From assembly GCA_963842505.1 (NCBI GenBank), contig CAWJGZ010000003.1:186001-250000 (forward strand): a DNA stretch of 64,000 bases, read 5' to 3'. Every line of letters starts with the position of its first letter. Within the stretch, counting starts at the first letter, position 1. Positions 42,314-50,590 of this stretch are shown here, in pieces. The notes below the pieces were generated by a model. It searched no databases, was not told where the DNA came from, and saw nothing but the letters and a program-made list of their open reading frames with translations. A program made the translations under genes and the position numbers. Source of the stretch: PALSA-129 sp963842505. Lineage in GTDB: Bacteria; Acidobacteriota; Terriglobia; Bryobacterales; Bryobacteraceae.

Positions 42314-43166
42314 AGGACTGGGGACGCTGCTGCCAACGCGGCCGCAGCCGGCTCCAGCTCCCACCGAACCGGTCTCGGGACCGGCGGCGCAGACGGTCCC
42401 TATCCACTCCATCGATCCCAACCCGATGCAACCGCGGCGGGTCTTTCAGGCGGACCGCCTGGCGGAGTTGGCGCAATCGATCCGCTCGAACGGCATCATT
42501 CAGCCGCTGGTTGTCCGCATGGTTGGAGGCCGCTACCAACTGGTCGCGGGTGAGCGGCGGTGGCGCGCGGCGAAACTGGCGGGGGTCGAGCAGGTCCCGG
42601 TCACCGTGCGGGAGATTCCAGACGAGCAGTTGCTGGAAGTCAGCCTGGTTGAGAACATCCAACGCGAGGACCTCAATCCTATTGATACAGCCCTGGCCTT
42701 ATCGACGTTGTCGACTGAGTTCGCGCTTAGCCCGGAACAGATCGGCCAACGGACCGGAAAAGACCGCACGACCGTGATTAATTTCTTGCGGCTGCTGCAG
42801 CTTTCCGAAGACTTGCAGCAACTGGTGGCGGAGCGGCGGCTTTCGGCCGGACACGCGCGCTGCCTGCTCACCTTGCCGACTCTGGCGTTGCAGCGGGAAG
42901 TAGCGGAGAAAGCCGTGGCGCAAGGCTGGTCGGTGCGCCAGACGGAACGAACCACCCAGAAGATGACGGCCGGCCGCCAGCCCAAACACGTGGAAGACGT
43001 GCAGCTCGATCCCAACGTGAAGGCGGCCATCCAGGAGATGGAGCGCGTGTTGGGGACGCGCGTGCACATCACCGAGAAGCGCAAAGGCGGGAAGATCGAG
43101 ATTGAATACTACTCGGCGGAAGACCTCGACCGCATCTACGAAACGATTGTGGGTGAAACCAAGTAA
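42276..43166 (+). CDS. parB: chromosome partitioning protein ParB (Spo0J)
   Basis: 296 residues. RRALGRGLGTLLP at the N-terminus recruits ParA. The ParB/Srx CTPase domain has IRSNGIIQPLVVR and the GERRWRAAKLAG motif, with ENIQREDLNPID following. The HTH (SPEQIGQRTGKDRTTVINFL) binds parS, and the C-terminus (YYSAEDLDRIYETI) is the dimer zipper. Its likely sites are the two parS palindromes just upstream of parA. The ATG at 42276 fits the family. Confidence 0.96.
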   Translation: MNKPDNPRRALGRGLGTLLPTRPQPAPAPTEPVSGPAAQTVPIHSIDPNPMQPRRVFQADRLAELAQSIRSNGIIQPLVVRMVGGRYQLVAGERRWRAAKLAGVEQVPVTVREIPDEQLLEVSLVENIQREDLNPIDTALALSTLSTEFALSPEQIGQRTGKDRTTVINFLRLLQLSEDLQQLVAERRLSAGHARCLLTLPTLALQREVAEKAVAQGWSVRQTERTTQKMTAGRQPKHVEDVQLDPNVKAAIQEMERVLGTRVHITEKRKGGKIEIEYYSAEDLDRIYETIVGETK

Positions 43167-43178
43167 ACCGCGGAAATC

Positions 43179-43562
43179 CTATTTCAGGAGCCGCAAGATG
43201 TCCGCCAGCTCTCTGCGTATTTCAGGTAACGGATCCTGTGAAAACAATTCCTGTTGAGCTTGTTTTGCGATGCGCGGCGCCTTGGGGGCGCGTGCTTCGG
43301 CCTGTAGCGATTGCCGCGCTCCTTCGATGGTGAAGCGCTGGTCGCGCAGCAGATGCTTGATGCGCAGCAACAACTCGACGTCCTTGCGGCGATACAGGCG
43401 ATGGCCAGTGCCGGATTTTTTGGGAGAGAGCACCGGAAACTCGGTCTCCCAGTAACGCAGAACATAGGGTTCCACCCCCAGGAGTTCGCTCACCTCGCCG
43501 ATTTTGAAATAGAGCTTATCGGGTATCTCGGGAGCACCGGTCTGCAACGCGACATCCGTCAT
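43179..43562 (-). CDS. MerR family transcriptional regulator
   Basis: 127 residues. The winged HTH of MerR proteins is clear (FKIGEVSELLGVEPYVLRYW, then LSPKKSGTGHRLYRRKDVEL). A short helical tail follows with no cysteines for metal sensing. It resembles the small MerR-like regulators often found near parAB or ihf genes. The target is unknown. It is convergent with parB (12-base gap) and divergent in sense from nothing nearby; the next gene on its strand ends 38 bases upstream. Confidence 0.88.
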   Translation of the reverse strand: MTDVALQTGAPEIPDKLYFKIGEVSELLGVEPYVLRYWETEFPVLSPKKSGTGHRLYRRKDVELLLRIKHLLRDQRFTIEGARQSLQAEARAPKAPRIAKQAQQELFSQDPLPEIRRELADILRLLK

Positions 43563-43599
43563 GAGCCATTCGACATCCTAGCTCAACCCGGCGGCAAAG

Positions 43600-45609
43600 T
43601 CACTGGTTCCCGGTAACTATGGTGACAACGTGCCGACCGCGTGGCAGGAAAATGCAACTGGGGCCGGCCGGTTGCAGCGGTTCACTCAAGCCATCCACCT
43701 GGGTTTCGAGCGGCCTATGATCGAGAATTGCGATAGCGCGGGCGTTCGAGTGATAGGAGAATTCGATGGTGGTCGGGTTCACGGCGCGGGCGGATTCGAG
43801 GTCGGCGGTGAGGCGCAGCAAGTGTGGGCCAGGCGCCCCGGCCGCCGCTTCCAGTTTGTGGGCGCCGGCGGGGAGCCAGACTGTTTCGTCATCGGCAACC
43901 GGCCAGGGCGCGCCGTCCACCATCGCCGGTCCCTTCCAGGGCACACCGGCTCCCCGGACCGAATCGATCACCGTCGCCGGCCCCGCCTTCTCGATGCTCG
44001 TGACGGCGGTGGCGGCGGACGGCAGCAGGGTCAGATCGGGCGGAAGCAGCGAGTTTTCGAAATAGAGAGCCACGCGCTCAAAGCTGGCGGCGGCCTGGTG
44101 CACAAGCTGGAAGAGCTCGGTGCCGGTCTGCTGCTTGGTGGGATAAACGTTTTGATAGCGATCGACGATATTCAGGTCGATTGCCAGATTTTCGCGGTGG
44201 GGAGTGATCGGCTGGTAGCGTTCGGCGATGGCGGCGTAGCGTTGCGGGCCAAGGTTCCAGACCGTGGCGGGGTCCTCGATGAGGAAGGTGAAAGAATGGC
44301 TGTCGAGCAGCGGCAGGACGCGGGCGGCGTCGGCGCCAATGGCGTCACGAATGCTGGCATCGAAGCGATCGTCGACGTGGGTCAGGACCAGATCGAGGTG
44401 GGGTTTCCGGCGGCGGGCCGTCTCCAGTTCTGCGATCCACTCCTCCTGCATTTTACGAGCGAGGGAGGCGCGGAACTCGAGGAAAGCTGCGCGGGAAGCC
44501 GCGTCTTTGCGGGTGGAGAAAAGCTCCGAGGGGTCGAAGCCGCTCTGTTTCTGGAACAAGGCCCGCACATCATTGTTCATGGGGGTGAAGCGAGATGCGT
44601 TGCCCATGCCTTCGAGCGATTCGAAATACAGCTCGGCCAGGTTGACACCATCCCAATCGAAGCGGGCCGTTAATTGTTGGACACCGGCGGAAACGGCGCG
44701 GAAGCATTCGCGATTGGTGAGGTTCATCAGCTTGCGCCAGTCGAGCTGGGCATCCTGCAGGACGGCGGTTTTCTCGCGCCACTCCGGGTGATCGTTCCAG
44801 AACTTATCACTGACGTGGGGAAGTTCCAGCCAGGCGTATACCAGAATGCCTTCGCGGTGACAGGCCTCGATCAGCCTGGCGAGGTAGGCGTCCTGTTCGG
44901 CGTTGGGCTCGTAGAAGTGCCAGGCGGCGACGTGCAGGGCGGAGATGCCGCAGCGGCGCCAGCGCGCGGCGAAGTAATCCAAGTCGACGAGCGAGCGGTA
45001 GGCGGAGTCGAAAAAAGCCCAGAGGCGCGAGGAACGGAAGGGAGGGTCCATGCCGAGATCGCACAGAGCCTGGAGCAGGTAAGGGAAGCGTTCGTAGCCG
45101 TGCTCGCCGGGCGGGACGGCGATCCAGAGCACCGCCCCGGCGCCGCGGCGCATGCCCGCGGCCATGGCAGCGCCGCTCCAGCGCGCCCGCGTGAAGACTT
45201 GCACGCCCGGGGGAAGCTCGCAGACCGGGAGATCGAGGCCCTTTTCCCACACGATGGGAAGGTTGGGCCGGTGAACGTCGGTGAGGCTGGTGACGCGCAC
45301 GCTGTCCGGGCCGGGTTTGAAGCCGAACATTTCAGCGAGCGACGATTGGCCTTCCAGGATCAGGATGGCGCCCTGTTCGACGCGGCTATTCCATTCCAAG
45401 GAAGCCGGCGCTCCGCTACGGGCCACGACGACGTGCGCGATGGAAGCCGGCTGCCGGATCAGGCCGATGGAAGAGAGGATCGCCGGCCAGGCGCCGGCGT
45501 TATCGGACAGCACTGCGAAGTAGGGGAGCGGCGCGCCGCTCAGAGAGGGCGCGCATAGGAGCAGGCCGCCGAAGAACATCGCGCAGCGCTTAATGAGTGC
45601 TATAGGCAT
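43600..45609 (-). CDS. secreted TIM-barrel glycosidase-like protein
   Basis: 669 residues. A signal peptide (MFFGGLLLCAPSLSGAPLPY region) is followed by an alpha/beta part (30-190), then a TIM-barrel segment (about 200-500): YFAARWRRCGISALHVAAWH, GILVYAWLELPH, FDWDGVNLAELYFESLEG, LDLVLTHVDDR. This resembles hypothetical glycoside hydrolase-like families such as that in PgaB. The C-terminus is beta-rich. The ATG at 45609 overlaps the TPR gene by 20 bases; the ATG at 45579 is an alternative. It is co-transcribed with the TPR-barrel gene. Substrate unknown; the fold call is by pattern only. Confidence 0.6.
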   Translation of the reverse strand: MPIALIKRCAMFFGGLLLCAPSLSGAPLPYFAVLSDNAGAWPAILSSIGLIRQPASIAHVVVARSGAPASLEWNSRVEQGAILILEGQSSLAEMFGFKPGPDSVRVTSLTDVHRPNLPIVWEKGLDLPVCELPPGVQVFTRARWSGAAMAAGMRRGAGAVLWIAVPPGEHGYERFPYLLQALCDLGMDPPFRSSRLWAFFDSAYRSLVDLDYFAARWRRCGISALHVAAWHFYEPNAEQDAYLARLIEACHREGILVYAWLELPHVSDKFWNDHPEWREKTAVLQDAQLDWRKLMNLTNRECFRAVSAGVQQLTARFDWDGVNLAELYFESLEGMGNASRFTPMNNDVRALFQKQSGFDPSELFSTRKDAASRAAFLEFRASLARKMQEEWIAELETARRRKPHLDLVLTHVDDRFDASIRDAIGADAARVLPLLDSHSFTFLIEDPATVWNLGPQRYAAIAERYQPITPHRENLAIDLNIVDRYQNVYPTKQQTGTELFQLVHQAAASFERVALYFENSLLPPDLTLLPSAATAVTSIEKAGPATVIDSVRGAGVPWKGPAMVDGAPWPVADDETVWLPAGAHKLEAAAGAPGPHLLRLTADLESARAVNPTTIEFSYHSNARAIAILDHRPLETQVDGLSEPLQPAGPSCIFLPRGRHVVTIVTGNQ

Positions 45610-47554
45610 ACCAGAGTCCGAAGCGAAAATCGGTAAAGTTGGGCCGGCGGGGGTTGGCGGTGTTGGTGAGATAGGCGCCCCGCAGGAAGTTGAACGAAAT
45701 CCACATGGAGCGGGGCAGGAAGGTCGGCGCAAAACGGACGCCGGGGCCGCTCTCGACGAAATCGGCCCAGTACTGGCGTTTGACATCGGCGGTGATATTG
45801 GCGTTCCAGTAGAGCTGGGTATCGCCGCTGAGAGCATAGCCCAGGCGGGATTGGCTGTAGAACACGAAATCGTGGTCGAAGCGGCTCACGAAGAGCGCAT
45901 CCAGGCTGGTATCGGCGAACCAGCCGGCAGACTCGGGCAATTTGTGCCACTGGCCGGAGGCGCCGCCTCGGTAATCGGGGAGCATGTGGCCGGTAAGGTA
46001 GCTCATGGCCGAGCCGGCCTCAAACCAGCCGGTTAGGCCCTGCCAGGCAAGGGTGCGGACGCCTCCGCCCGCGATAAACGAACTTTGCGAAAGGTATTGC
46101 GGAACGGGGGTGCCGATGTCCTCGGTCTGGCGGGTATCGCCGATAAAGCGGATGGAAAAATACGGTTGAAGGAACCAGCCAGTGCGGAGTTCGGTCTTGA
46201 CCTGGGCATAGGAGAACAGGTCGTGCCAGCGGGTGGAGAAGAGAGGATAGATCCAGACGGTGGTGCGGAACGGGCGTATGTCGCTCTGGAGGTTGTGCCA
46301 TGCCTGGCTGGCCTCGGAGGCGACCTGCGGGTCCGGACTGCGGCGGGCCAGGTCGAACCAGGGAACCGCGAGGCGGTCCTGGTGCATCACGTTGTAGGCC
46401 CATCCGAGTTTGAGCATGACATCGAAATCGCCGGGATCGGCTTCGTGGGCCACCTGGAGGTATTTGAGGGCGTCCTTGAGGTAGCCGGCCTTCATGCTGC
46501 GGTCGGCCATAATCTTGGCATCGATGGAAACGGGTTGCGACGCGGGGCCCGCGGGCGTCACCTGGGGGACGCGGAGAACCGCGCGGACGCGGTTGGCAAG
46601 ATCTTCATCGGGACCGGCGAGAACGCGTTGGAACAGCGGCATGGCGGCATCGCCCGCGCCGCGGCCGTAGAGCAGGAAGCCGAGTTGCGTAGCGGCCAGT
46701 ATGTCGTCCGGAGCAGATTCGGTGATGATGCGGAATTGCTCTTCGGCTTCGGGCTGGCGTTCCATGCGGAGCAGCAGGTAAGCCAGCTCGCGCCGCAGTT
46801 CGATGTTGGTGGGGTCGAATTGGAGGGCGGCTTGAAACTCGGGGACGAACGGATAGCGGTCGGGGAGAAGCTCGCGTGCGAGATCGGCGGCGCGGGGCTC
46901 GCCGCCGCGCGACGCGGCCAGTAACGCGGCGGTGGCATCCTCGGTGCGGCCCATAGCCTTCCAGACGCGGCCAAGATCCACCAGCACAGATCGGCGGTCG
47001 GGGAGCAGGCGCCACGCCTTCTCGTAGTGCTCGGCGGCGAGCGGCAGTTCGTCGCGCTGTTCGGCTAGAGTCGCCAGCTCGAAGTGGGCGCTGAAATTGT
47101 CGGCGCCCATGGCAATGGCGCTTTTCCAGCGCTCGATGCCGGCCGCCAGCGGAGCGTCGATATTTTGGAAGGCCTGTTCGGCGGTCGGGTTGCCGGTCTG
47201 GCGGATACGGTCGAAAATGCGCCGCGCTTCGGCCTGGAGCTTGGTTTGGTAGGCCAGGAAGGCGAACTCCATGGCCACGTGGGCGTCGGCCGGCTCGAGC
47301 TCCATGGCTACCCGAAACTGGTCGCGGGCCAGTTCGTTTTCACCAACCTTGAGGTACGTGTAGGCCAGGTCCTTGTGGATGGAGGCGCGCTTGGGAGCGA
47401 GCTCGATGGCTTTTTGAAAGTCGGAAATGGCGGCGTCGTAGGCGTGGGCGCGGAGCTGCTCGTAGGCGCGCGCGAGGGGCTCGTAGGCCGGGTCGGGAAC
47501 CTGGGCATAGGCCATCTGAGCAAGCAGCAATGCGATGAGCGCCCGCGGGATCAC
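45590..47554 (-). CDS. TPR protein with C-terminal outer-membrane barrel (PgaA/NfrA-like)
   Basis: 654 residues. A signal peptide (IPRALIALLLAQMAYAQ) leads into about ten TPR repeats (residues 20-400; AISDFQKAIELAPKRASIHK, AEHYEKAWRLLPDRRSVLVD). The C-terminal about 225 residues are amphipathic beta strands (WFLQPYFSIRFIGD, WYWNANI-like LYWNANITADVKRQYWADF, ESGPGVRF) ending in aromatic WYAYSTH, as in NfrA/PgaA/BcsC export porins. The start is probably the GTG at 47554, which begins the signal peptide. Together with the glycosidase-like gene it looks like a polysaccharide export pair. Confidence 0.7.
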   Translation of the reverse strand: MIPRALIALLLAQMAYAQVPDPAYEPLARAYEQLRAHAYDAAISDFQKAIELAPKRASIHKDLAYTYLKVGENELARDQFRVAMELEPADAHVAMEFAFLAYQTKLQAEARRIFDRIRQTGNPTAEQAFQNIDAPLAAGIERWKSAIAMGADNFSAHFELATLAEQRDELPLAAEHYEKAWRLLPDRRSVLVDLGRVWKAMGRTEDATAALLAASRGGEPRAADLARELLPDRYPFVPEFQAALQFDPTNIELRRELAYLLLRMERQPEAEEQFRIITESAPDDILAATQLGFLLYGRGAGDAAMPLFQRVLAGPDEDLANRVRAVLRVPQVTPAGPASQPVSIDAKIMADRSMKAGYLKDALKYLQVAHEADPGDFDVMLKLGWAYNVMHQDRLAVPWFDLARRSPDPQVASEASQAWHNLQSDIRPFRTTVWIYPLFSTRWHDLFSYAQVKTELRTGWFLQPYFSIRFIGDTRQTEDIGTPVPQYLSQSSFIAGGGVRTLAWQGLTGWFEAGSAMSYLTGHMLPDYRGGASGQWHKLPESAGWFADTSLDALFVSRFDHDFVFYSQSRLGYALSGDTQLYWNANITADVKRQYWADFVESGPGVRFAPTFLPRSMWISFNFLRGAYLTNTANPRRPNFTDFRFGLWYAYSTH

Positions 47555-47701
47555 TGGAGTAGAGATAGTGTGAAGAAGCGGTCGGGAATCTCGAAAAAAT
47601 TCGAGCCCGGAACTGCTCCCGTCGGACCTTGCTGGCACGCGCGGAAAGCTGTTCAGTTGGCGGACGGACAGGTGTAGACTAATGGACGACAGGAGGAATG
47701 T

Positions 47702-47887
47702 ATGGACAAAGGACGTCATCCTCACGTCATCCGCACCTGGACCGTAGAACGGACCAGAATCCACTACAGGCCGCCGCAGGCGATGAAACTGCGGCCCGAC
47801 CCTCGCCAGAGCTTGCGGGGACCGTCTTTGAAACCGCCGCATCCCGCGGGTCCGGCGCCCGCGCAGGACCACGAACCCTCTTCCTGA
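47702..47887 (+). CDS. proline-rich small ORF upstream of the EF-P-like gene
   Basis: 61 codons with an excellent AGGAGG (47691-47696) 5 bases before the ATG, better than most genes here. The product is basic and Pro-rich: 12 Pro, including RPPQ and KPPH diprolines and PAGPAPAQ. It ends 23 bases before the EF-P-like start. It has no recognised family. It may be a leader peptide whose translation reports EF-P activity, or simply a small protein. Coding is supported only by the SD and position. Confidence 0.45.
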   Translation: MDKGRHPHVIRTWTVERTRIHYRPPQAMKLRPDPRQSLRGPSLKPPHPAGPAPAQDHEPSS

Positions 47888-47910
47888 TAGCGGTGCAGCC
47901 GGAGGTGGCA

Positions 47911-48483
47911 ATGATTACGGCATCGCAACTGCGTCCCGGGACAGCGATTCGTTACCAGGGGCAAACTTACAGAGTGTCGGCCGTGGAGTATCATCCCGGG
48001 CAGGGAAGAATGGGAGGTGTGGCGCATGCGCGCCTCCAGAACTTGGATACCGGCACTTTTTGGGAGCACAGTTTCCGCGCGGAGTTGAGGTTCGAGGAAG
48101 TTCTTCTGCAGAAGCGGCCGATGGAATTCCTCTATGCCGATGCCGACCAGTGCTGCTTCATGGATCCGGAATCGTATGAGCAGACCGAGGTTCCGAGAGC
48201 GGTGGTGGGCGAGCGGGCCGTGTTTCTGGAAACCGGGACGAAGATCGGGGTCGAGTTCGTCGACAGCCGGCCAGTCAGTGTGGCGTTCCCCGATGTGCTG
48301 GAAGTCAAGATTGCCGACACTGCGCCGCCGATGCACATGCAGACGGACAGCGCCTTCAAACCGGCAAAACTGACGAACGGCATCGAGGTCATGGTGCCGC
48401 AGTTTGTGAAAAGCGGCGACTGGATCCGGCTGGATCTCGAGACGCGGAAATACATGGACCGGGCGCGCGCCAAGGGGACTTAG
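47911..48483 (+). CDS. efp: elongation factor P-like protein
   Basis: 190 residues with three beta-barrel domains, as in EF-P, which relieves ribosomes stalled on polyproline. Recognisable parts are ITASQLRPGTAIRYQGQTYR, LQNLDTGTFWEHSFRAELRF, MEFLYAD, FMDPESYEQ and MVPQFVKSGDWIRLDLETRK. The tip loop that normally carries the modified Lys or Arg reads HPGQGRMGG (28-36), with Gln31 where E. coli has Lys34 and one extra residue, leaving Arg33 as the nearest basic residue. GGAGG at 47901-47905 sets the ATG at 47911. No modification genes (epmA, earP) are nearby. Confidence 0.85.
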   Translation: MITASQLRPGTAIRYQGQTYRVSAVEYHPGQGRMGGVAHARLQNLDTGTFWEHSFRAELRFEEVLLQKRPMEFLYADADQCCFMDPESYEQTEVPRAVVGERAVFLETGTKIGVEFVDSRPVSVAFPDVLEVKIADTAPPMHMQTDSAFKPAKLTNGIEVMVPQFVKSGDWIRLDLETRKYMDRARAKGT

Positions 48484-49004
48484 AATTCGTCCACCGGCCG
48501 TGCTGCCGCGTCGAACCCAACCACCCCGCCAAAGGTGCGCGACAGCACGGAACCGCGAGCATCAGCCAGCGGCCCGTCACGCAGCTTGGAGTTGGCAGGC
48601 CGCTACGCGCGCGGTTCCGTGCTGAGTGGTTGGCACGCCCGGAATCGATTGTTTTTCCGGGAAATCGCGATGCCCCTTTCATGCCCGAAACCACCCCCCG
48701 GCACCACCCCGTTGACGTGGTGTGTGATGGGGGCTATGATTGCCGGTGTATAGGATTTTCTGGTCCGAATCCTCAAGAGGGGTTGGCCATGGTAACAACC
48801 ACAACGGCTGAGAAAAAACGCCTATGAACAGAGCAAAGGGCATCTGTGTGGGGACGTCGACCGTTGGCCAGCGGCTGCATGAGATCGACAAGAGGATGGG
48901 TGGCAGGCAACAGGGCGACGAGGCGGACCTGTCAGGCCCGGGTTCCATGAGCAACGCCTCGACGGTTTTAGCACTTGATCAATAGATTATTAGAAGGAGC
49001 TTAC
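48484..49004. other. 521-base region before gdhA
   Basis: It contains an inverted repeat with 15-base arms (listed separately), and a 53-codon frame at 48823-48984 without SD or family resemblance that I do not accept as a gene. The region just before gdhA has GAAGGAGC. Otherwise nothing recognisable. Confidence 0.5.
48543..48624. repeat. inverted repeat with 15-base perfect arms
   Basis: CAGCACGGAACCGCG (48543-48557) pairs with CGCGGTTCCGTGCTG (48610-48624) across 52 bases. It begins about 60 bases past the EF-P-like stop and could fold in the mRNA. No T-tract follows. Confidence 0.65.
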
Positions 49005-50366
49005 GTGAGCACATTAGCAGTAGCAACAACATACGTAGACGAAGTCTTCGCGACCGTCAAGAAGCGGAATGCAGGCGAACCGGAATTCCTGCAAGCCGTG
49101 ACTGAAGTCTTCCGGTCCATTACGCCGGCGTTGGAACGGCATCCGGAATACGTCGAATCGCGCATACTCGACCGTCTGGTCGAGCCGGACCGTGTCATCA
49201 CGTTCCGCGTCCCCTGGCAGGATGACAAGGGGCGGGTTCAAGTCAATCGCGGCTTCCGCATTCAGTTTTCGAGTGCGATCGGTCCATACAAGGGTGGGTT
49301 GAGATTCCATCCGACTGTTTACCTCGGCATCCTGAAGTTCCTGGCCTTCGAGCAGGTCTTCAAGAACTCGCTCACAACGCTCCCCATGGGTGGCGGCAAG
49401 GGCGGATCCGACTTCGATCCCAAGGGGAAGTCGGACGCCGAGGTCATGCGCTTCTGCCAGAGCTTCATGACTGAACTTTTCCGGTATATCGGACCGGACA
49501 CGGACGTCCCGGCCGGCGATATCGGCGTGGGCGGACGCGAGATCGGGTTCCTGTTCGGCCAGTACAAGCGCCTCCAGAACGAATTCACGGGCGTGCTGAC
49601 AGGCAAAGGCCTTTCCTGGGGCGGCTCGCTCATCCGGCCCGAAGCCACCGGATATGGCTGCGTCTATTTCTCCGAGCAAATGCTTAAAACGCGCGGCGAG
49701 TGCTTCAAGGGCAAGACCTGCCTGGTTTCCGGGTCGGGCAATGTGGCACAGTACACGGTGGAAAAGCTCAACCAGCTCGGCGCGAAGTGCGTCACTCTCT
49801 CCGACTCCGAAGGCACGATTTACGATGAGGCTGGAATCGACGCGGACAAGTTGGCTTGGGTCATGGATCTGAAGAACAACCGGCGCGGCCGCATCAAAGA
49901 GTATGCGAAGAAGTTCCCCAAGAGCGAGTTCCTGGCCGGTCAGAAGCCTTGGCACATACCCGCGCAGTGCGCCTTCCCGAGCGCGACTCAGAACGAAATC
50001 AATGCAGACGACGCCAAGGTGCTCGTCAAGAACGGCTGCTATCTCGTGGGCGAAGGCGCCAATATGCCGACGACCCTCGAGGGCGTGGAAGTCTTCCAGG
50101 CGGCGAAAATCCTCTTTGGCCCCGCCAAGGCGGCAAACGCCGGCGGCGTGGCCACCTCGGGCCTCGAGATGGAGCAGAACTCGATGCGTATTTCCTGGAC
50201 CAGGGAAGAAGTCGATTCCAAGCTGAAGCACATCATGACTTCGATCCACGACGCGGCTTATGAAACATCCAAGGAGTACGGGGCTACGGGCGACTATGTG
50301 ATGGGCGCAAACATCGCCGGTTTCTCCAAGGTGGCAAGCGCGATGCTCGCACAGGGTCTCGTTTAG
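49005..50366 (+). CDS. gdhA: glutamate dehydrogenase (hexameric, NADP type)
   Basis: 453 residues. It interconverts 2-oxoglutarate plus ammonia and glutamate. Motifs are PYKGGLRFHPTV (substrate Lys region), TTLPMGGGKGGSDFDPKGKS, PAGDIGVGGREIGFL and the nucleotide-binding VSGSGNVAQYTVEKL. Length fits the approximately 450-residue bacterial NADP enzymes. The GTG at 49005 follows GAAGGAGC at a good distance; an upstream TTG at 48975 is also open but has no support. Confidence 0.95.
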   Translation: MSTLAVATTYVDEVFATVKKRNAGEPEFLQAVTEVFRSITPALERHPEYVESRILDRLVEPDRVITFRVPWQDDKGRVQVNRGFRIQFSSAIGPYKGGLRFHPTVYLGILKFLAFEQVFKNSLTTLPMGGGKGGSDFDPKGKSDAEVMRFCQSFMTELFRYIGPDTDVPAGDIGVGGREIGFLFGQYKRLQNEFTGVLTGKGLSWGGSLIRPEATGYGCVYFSEQMLKTRGECFKGKTCLVSGSGNVAQYTVEKLNQLGAKCVTLSDSEGTIYDEAGIDADKLAWVMDLKNNRRGRIKEYAKKFPKSEFLAGQKPWHIPAQCAFPSATQNEINADDAKVLVKNGCYLVGEGANMPTTLEGVEVFQAAKILFGPAKAANAGGVATSGLEMEQNSMRISWTREEVDSKLKHIMTSIHDAAYETSKEYGATGDYVMGANIAGFSKVASAMLAQGLV

Positions 50367-50398
50367 GAGTAAGGTCAGCGGTTAGCTTGCAGCGTGTA

Positions 50399-50464
50399 GC
50401 AATCAGCCATCAGCTCCGGCTCTCCGGCTTTTCAGCGGAGGGCCGGTCGCTGGTGGCTGATTGC
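50399..50464. repeat. long hairpin downstream of gdhA
   Basis: GCAATCAGCCATCAGC... (50399-50420) pairs with the segment ending GCTGGTGGCTGATTGC (50442-50464) with one mismatch and a small bulge. It is followed by ATTTTG, a weak T-run, so it may terminate gdhA. It also resembles dispersed repeats. Confidence 0.55.
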
Positions 50465-50590
50465 ATTTTGTCGGCTTCCACTCCCATCGCAAGGCGCTTA
50501 CGGGATCGCTGCGGGTAGCGCGGAGGAGCGTCGGGTAAACGGGGCGGTCTGGTTATCCGATGTGTTCAAATAAGGGGGAACAGAATCCAT

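Noticed and set aside
48823..48984. 53-codon frame before gdhA
   Set aside because: No SD, no recognisable sequence, mixed composition. Not enough to call a gene.
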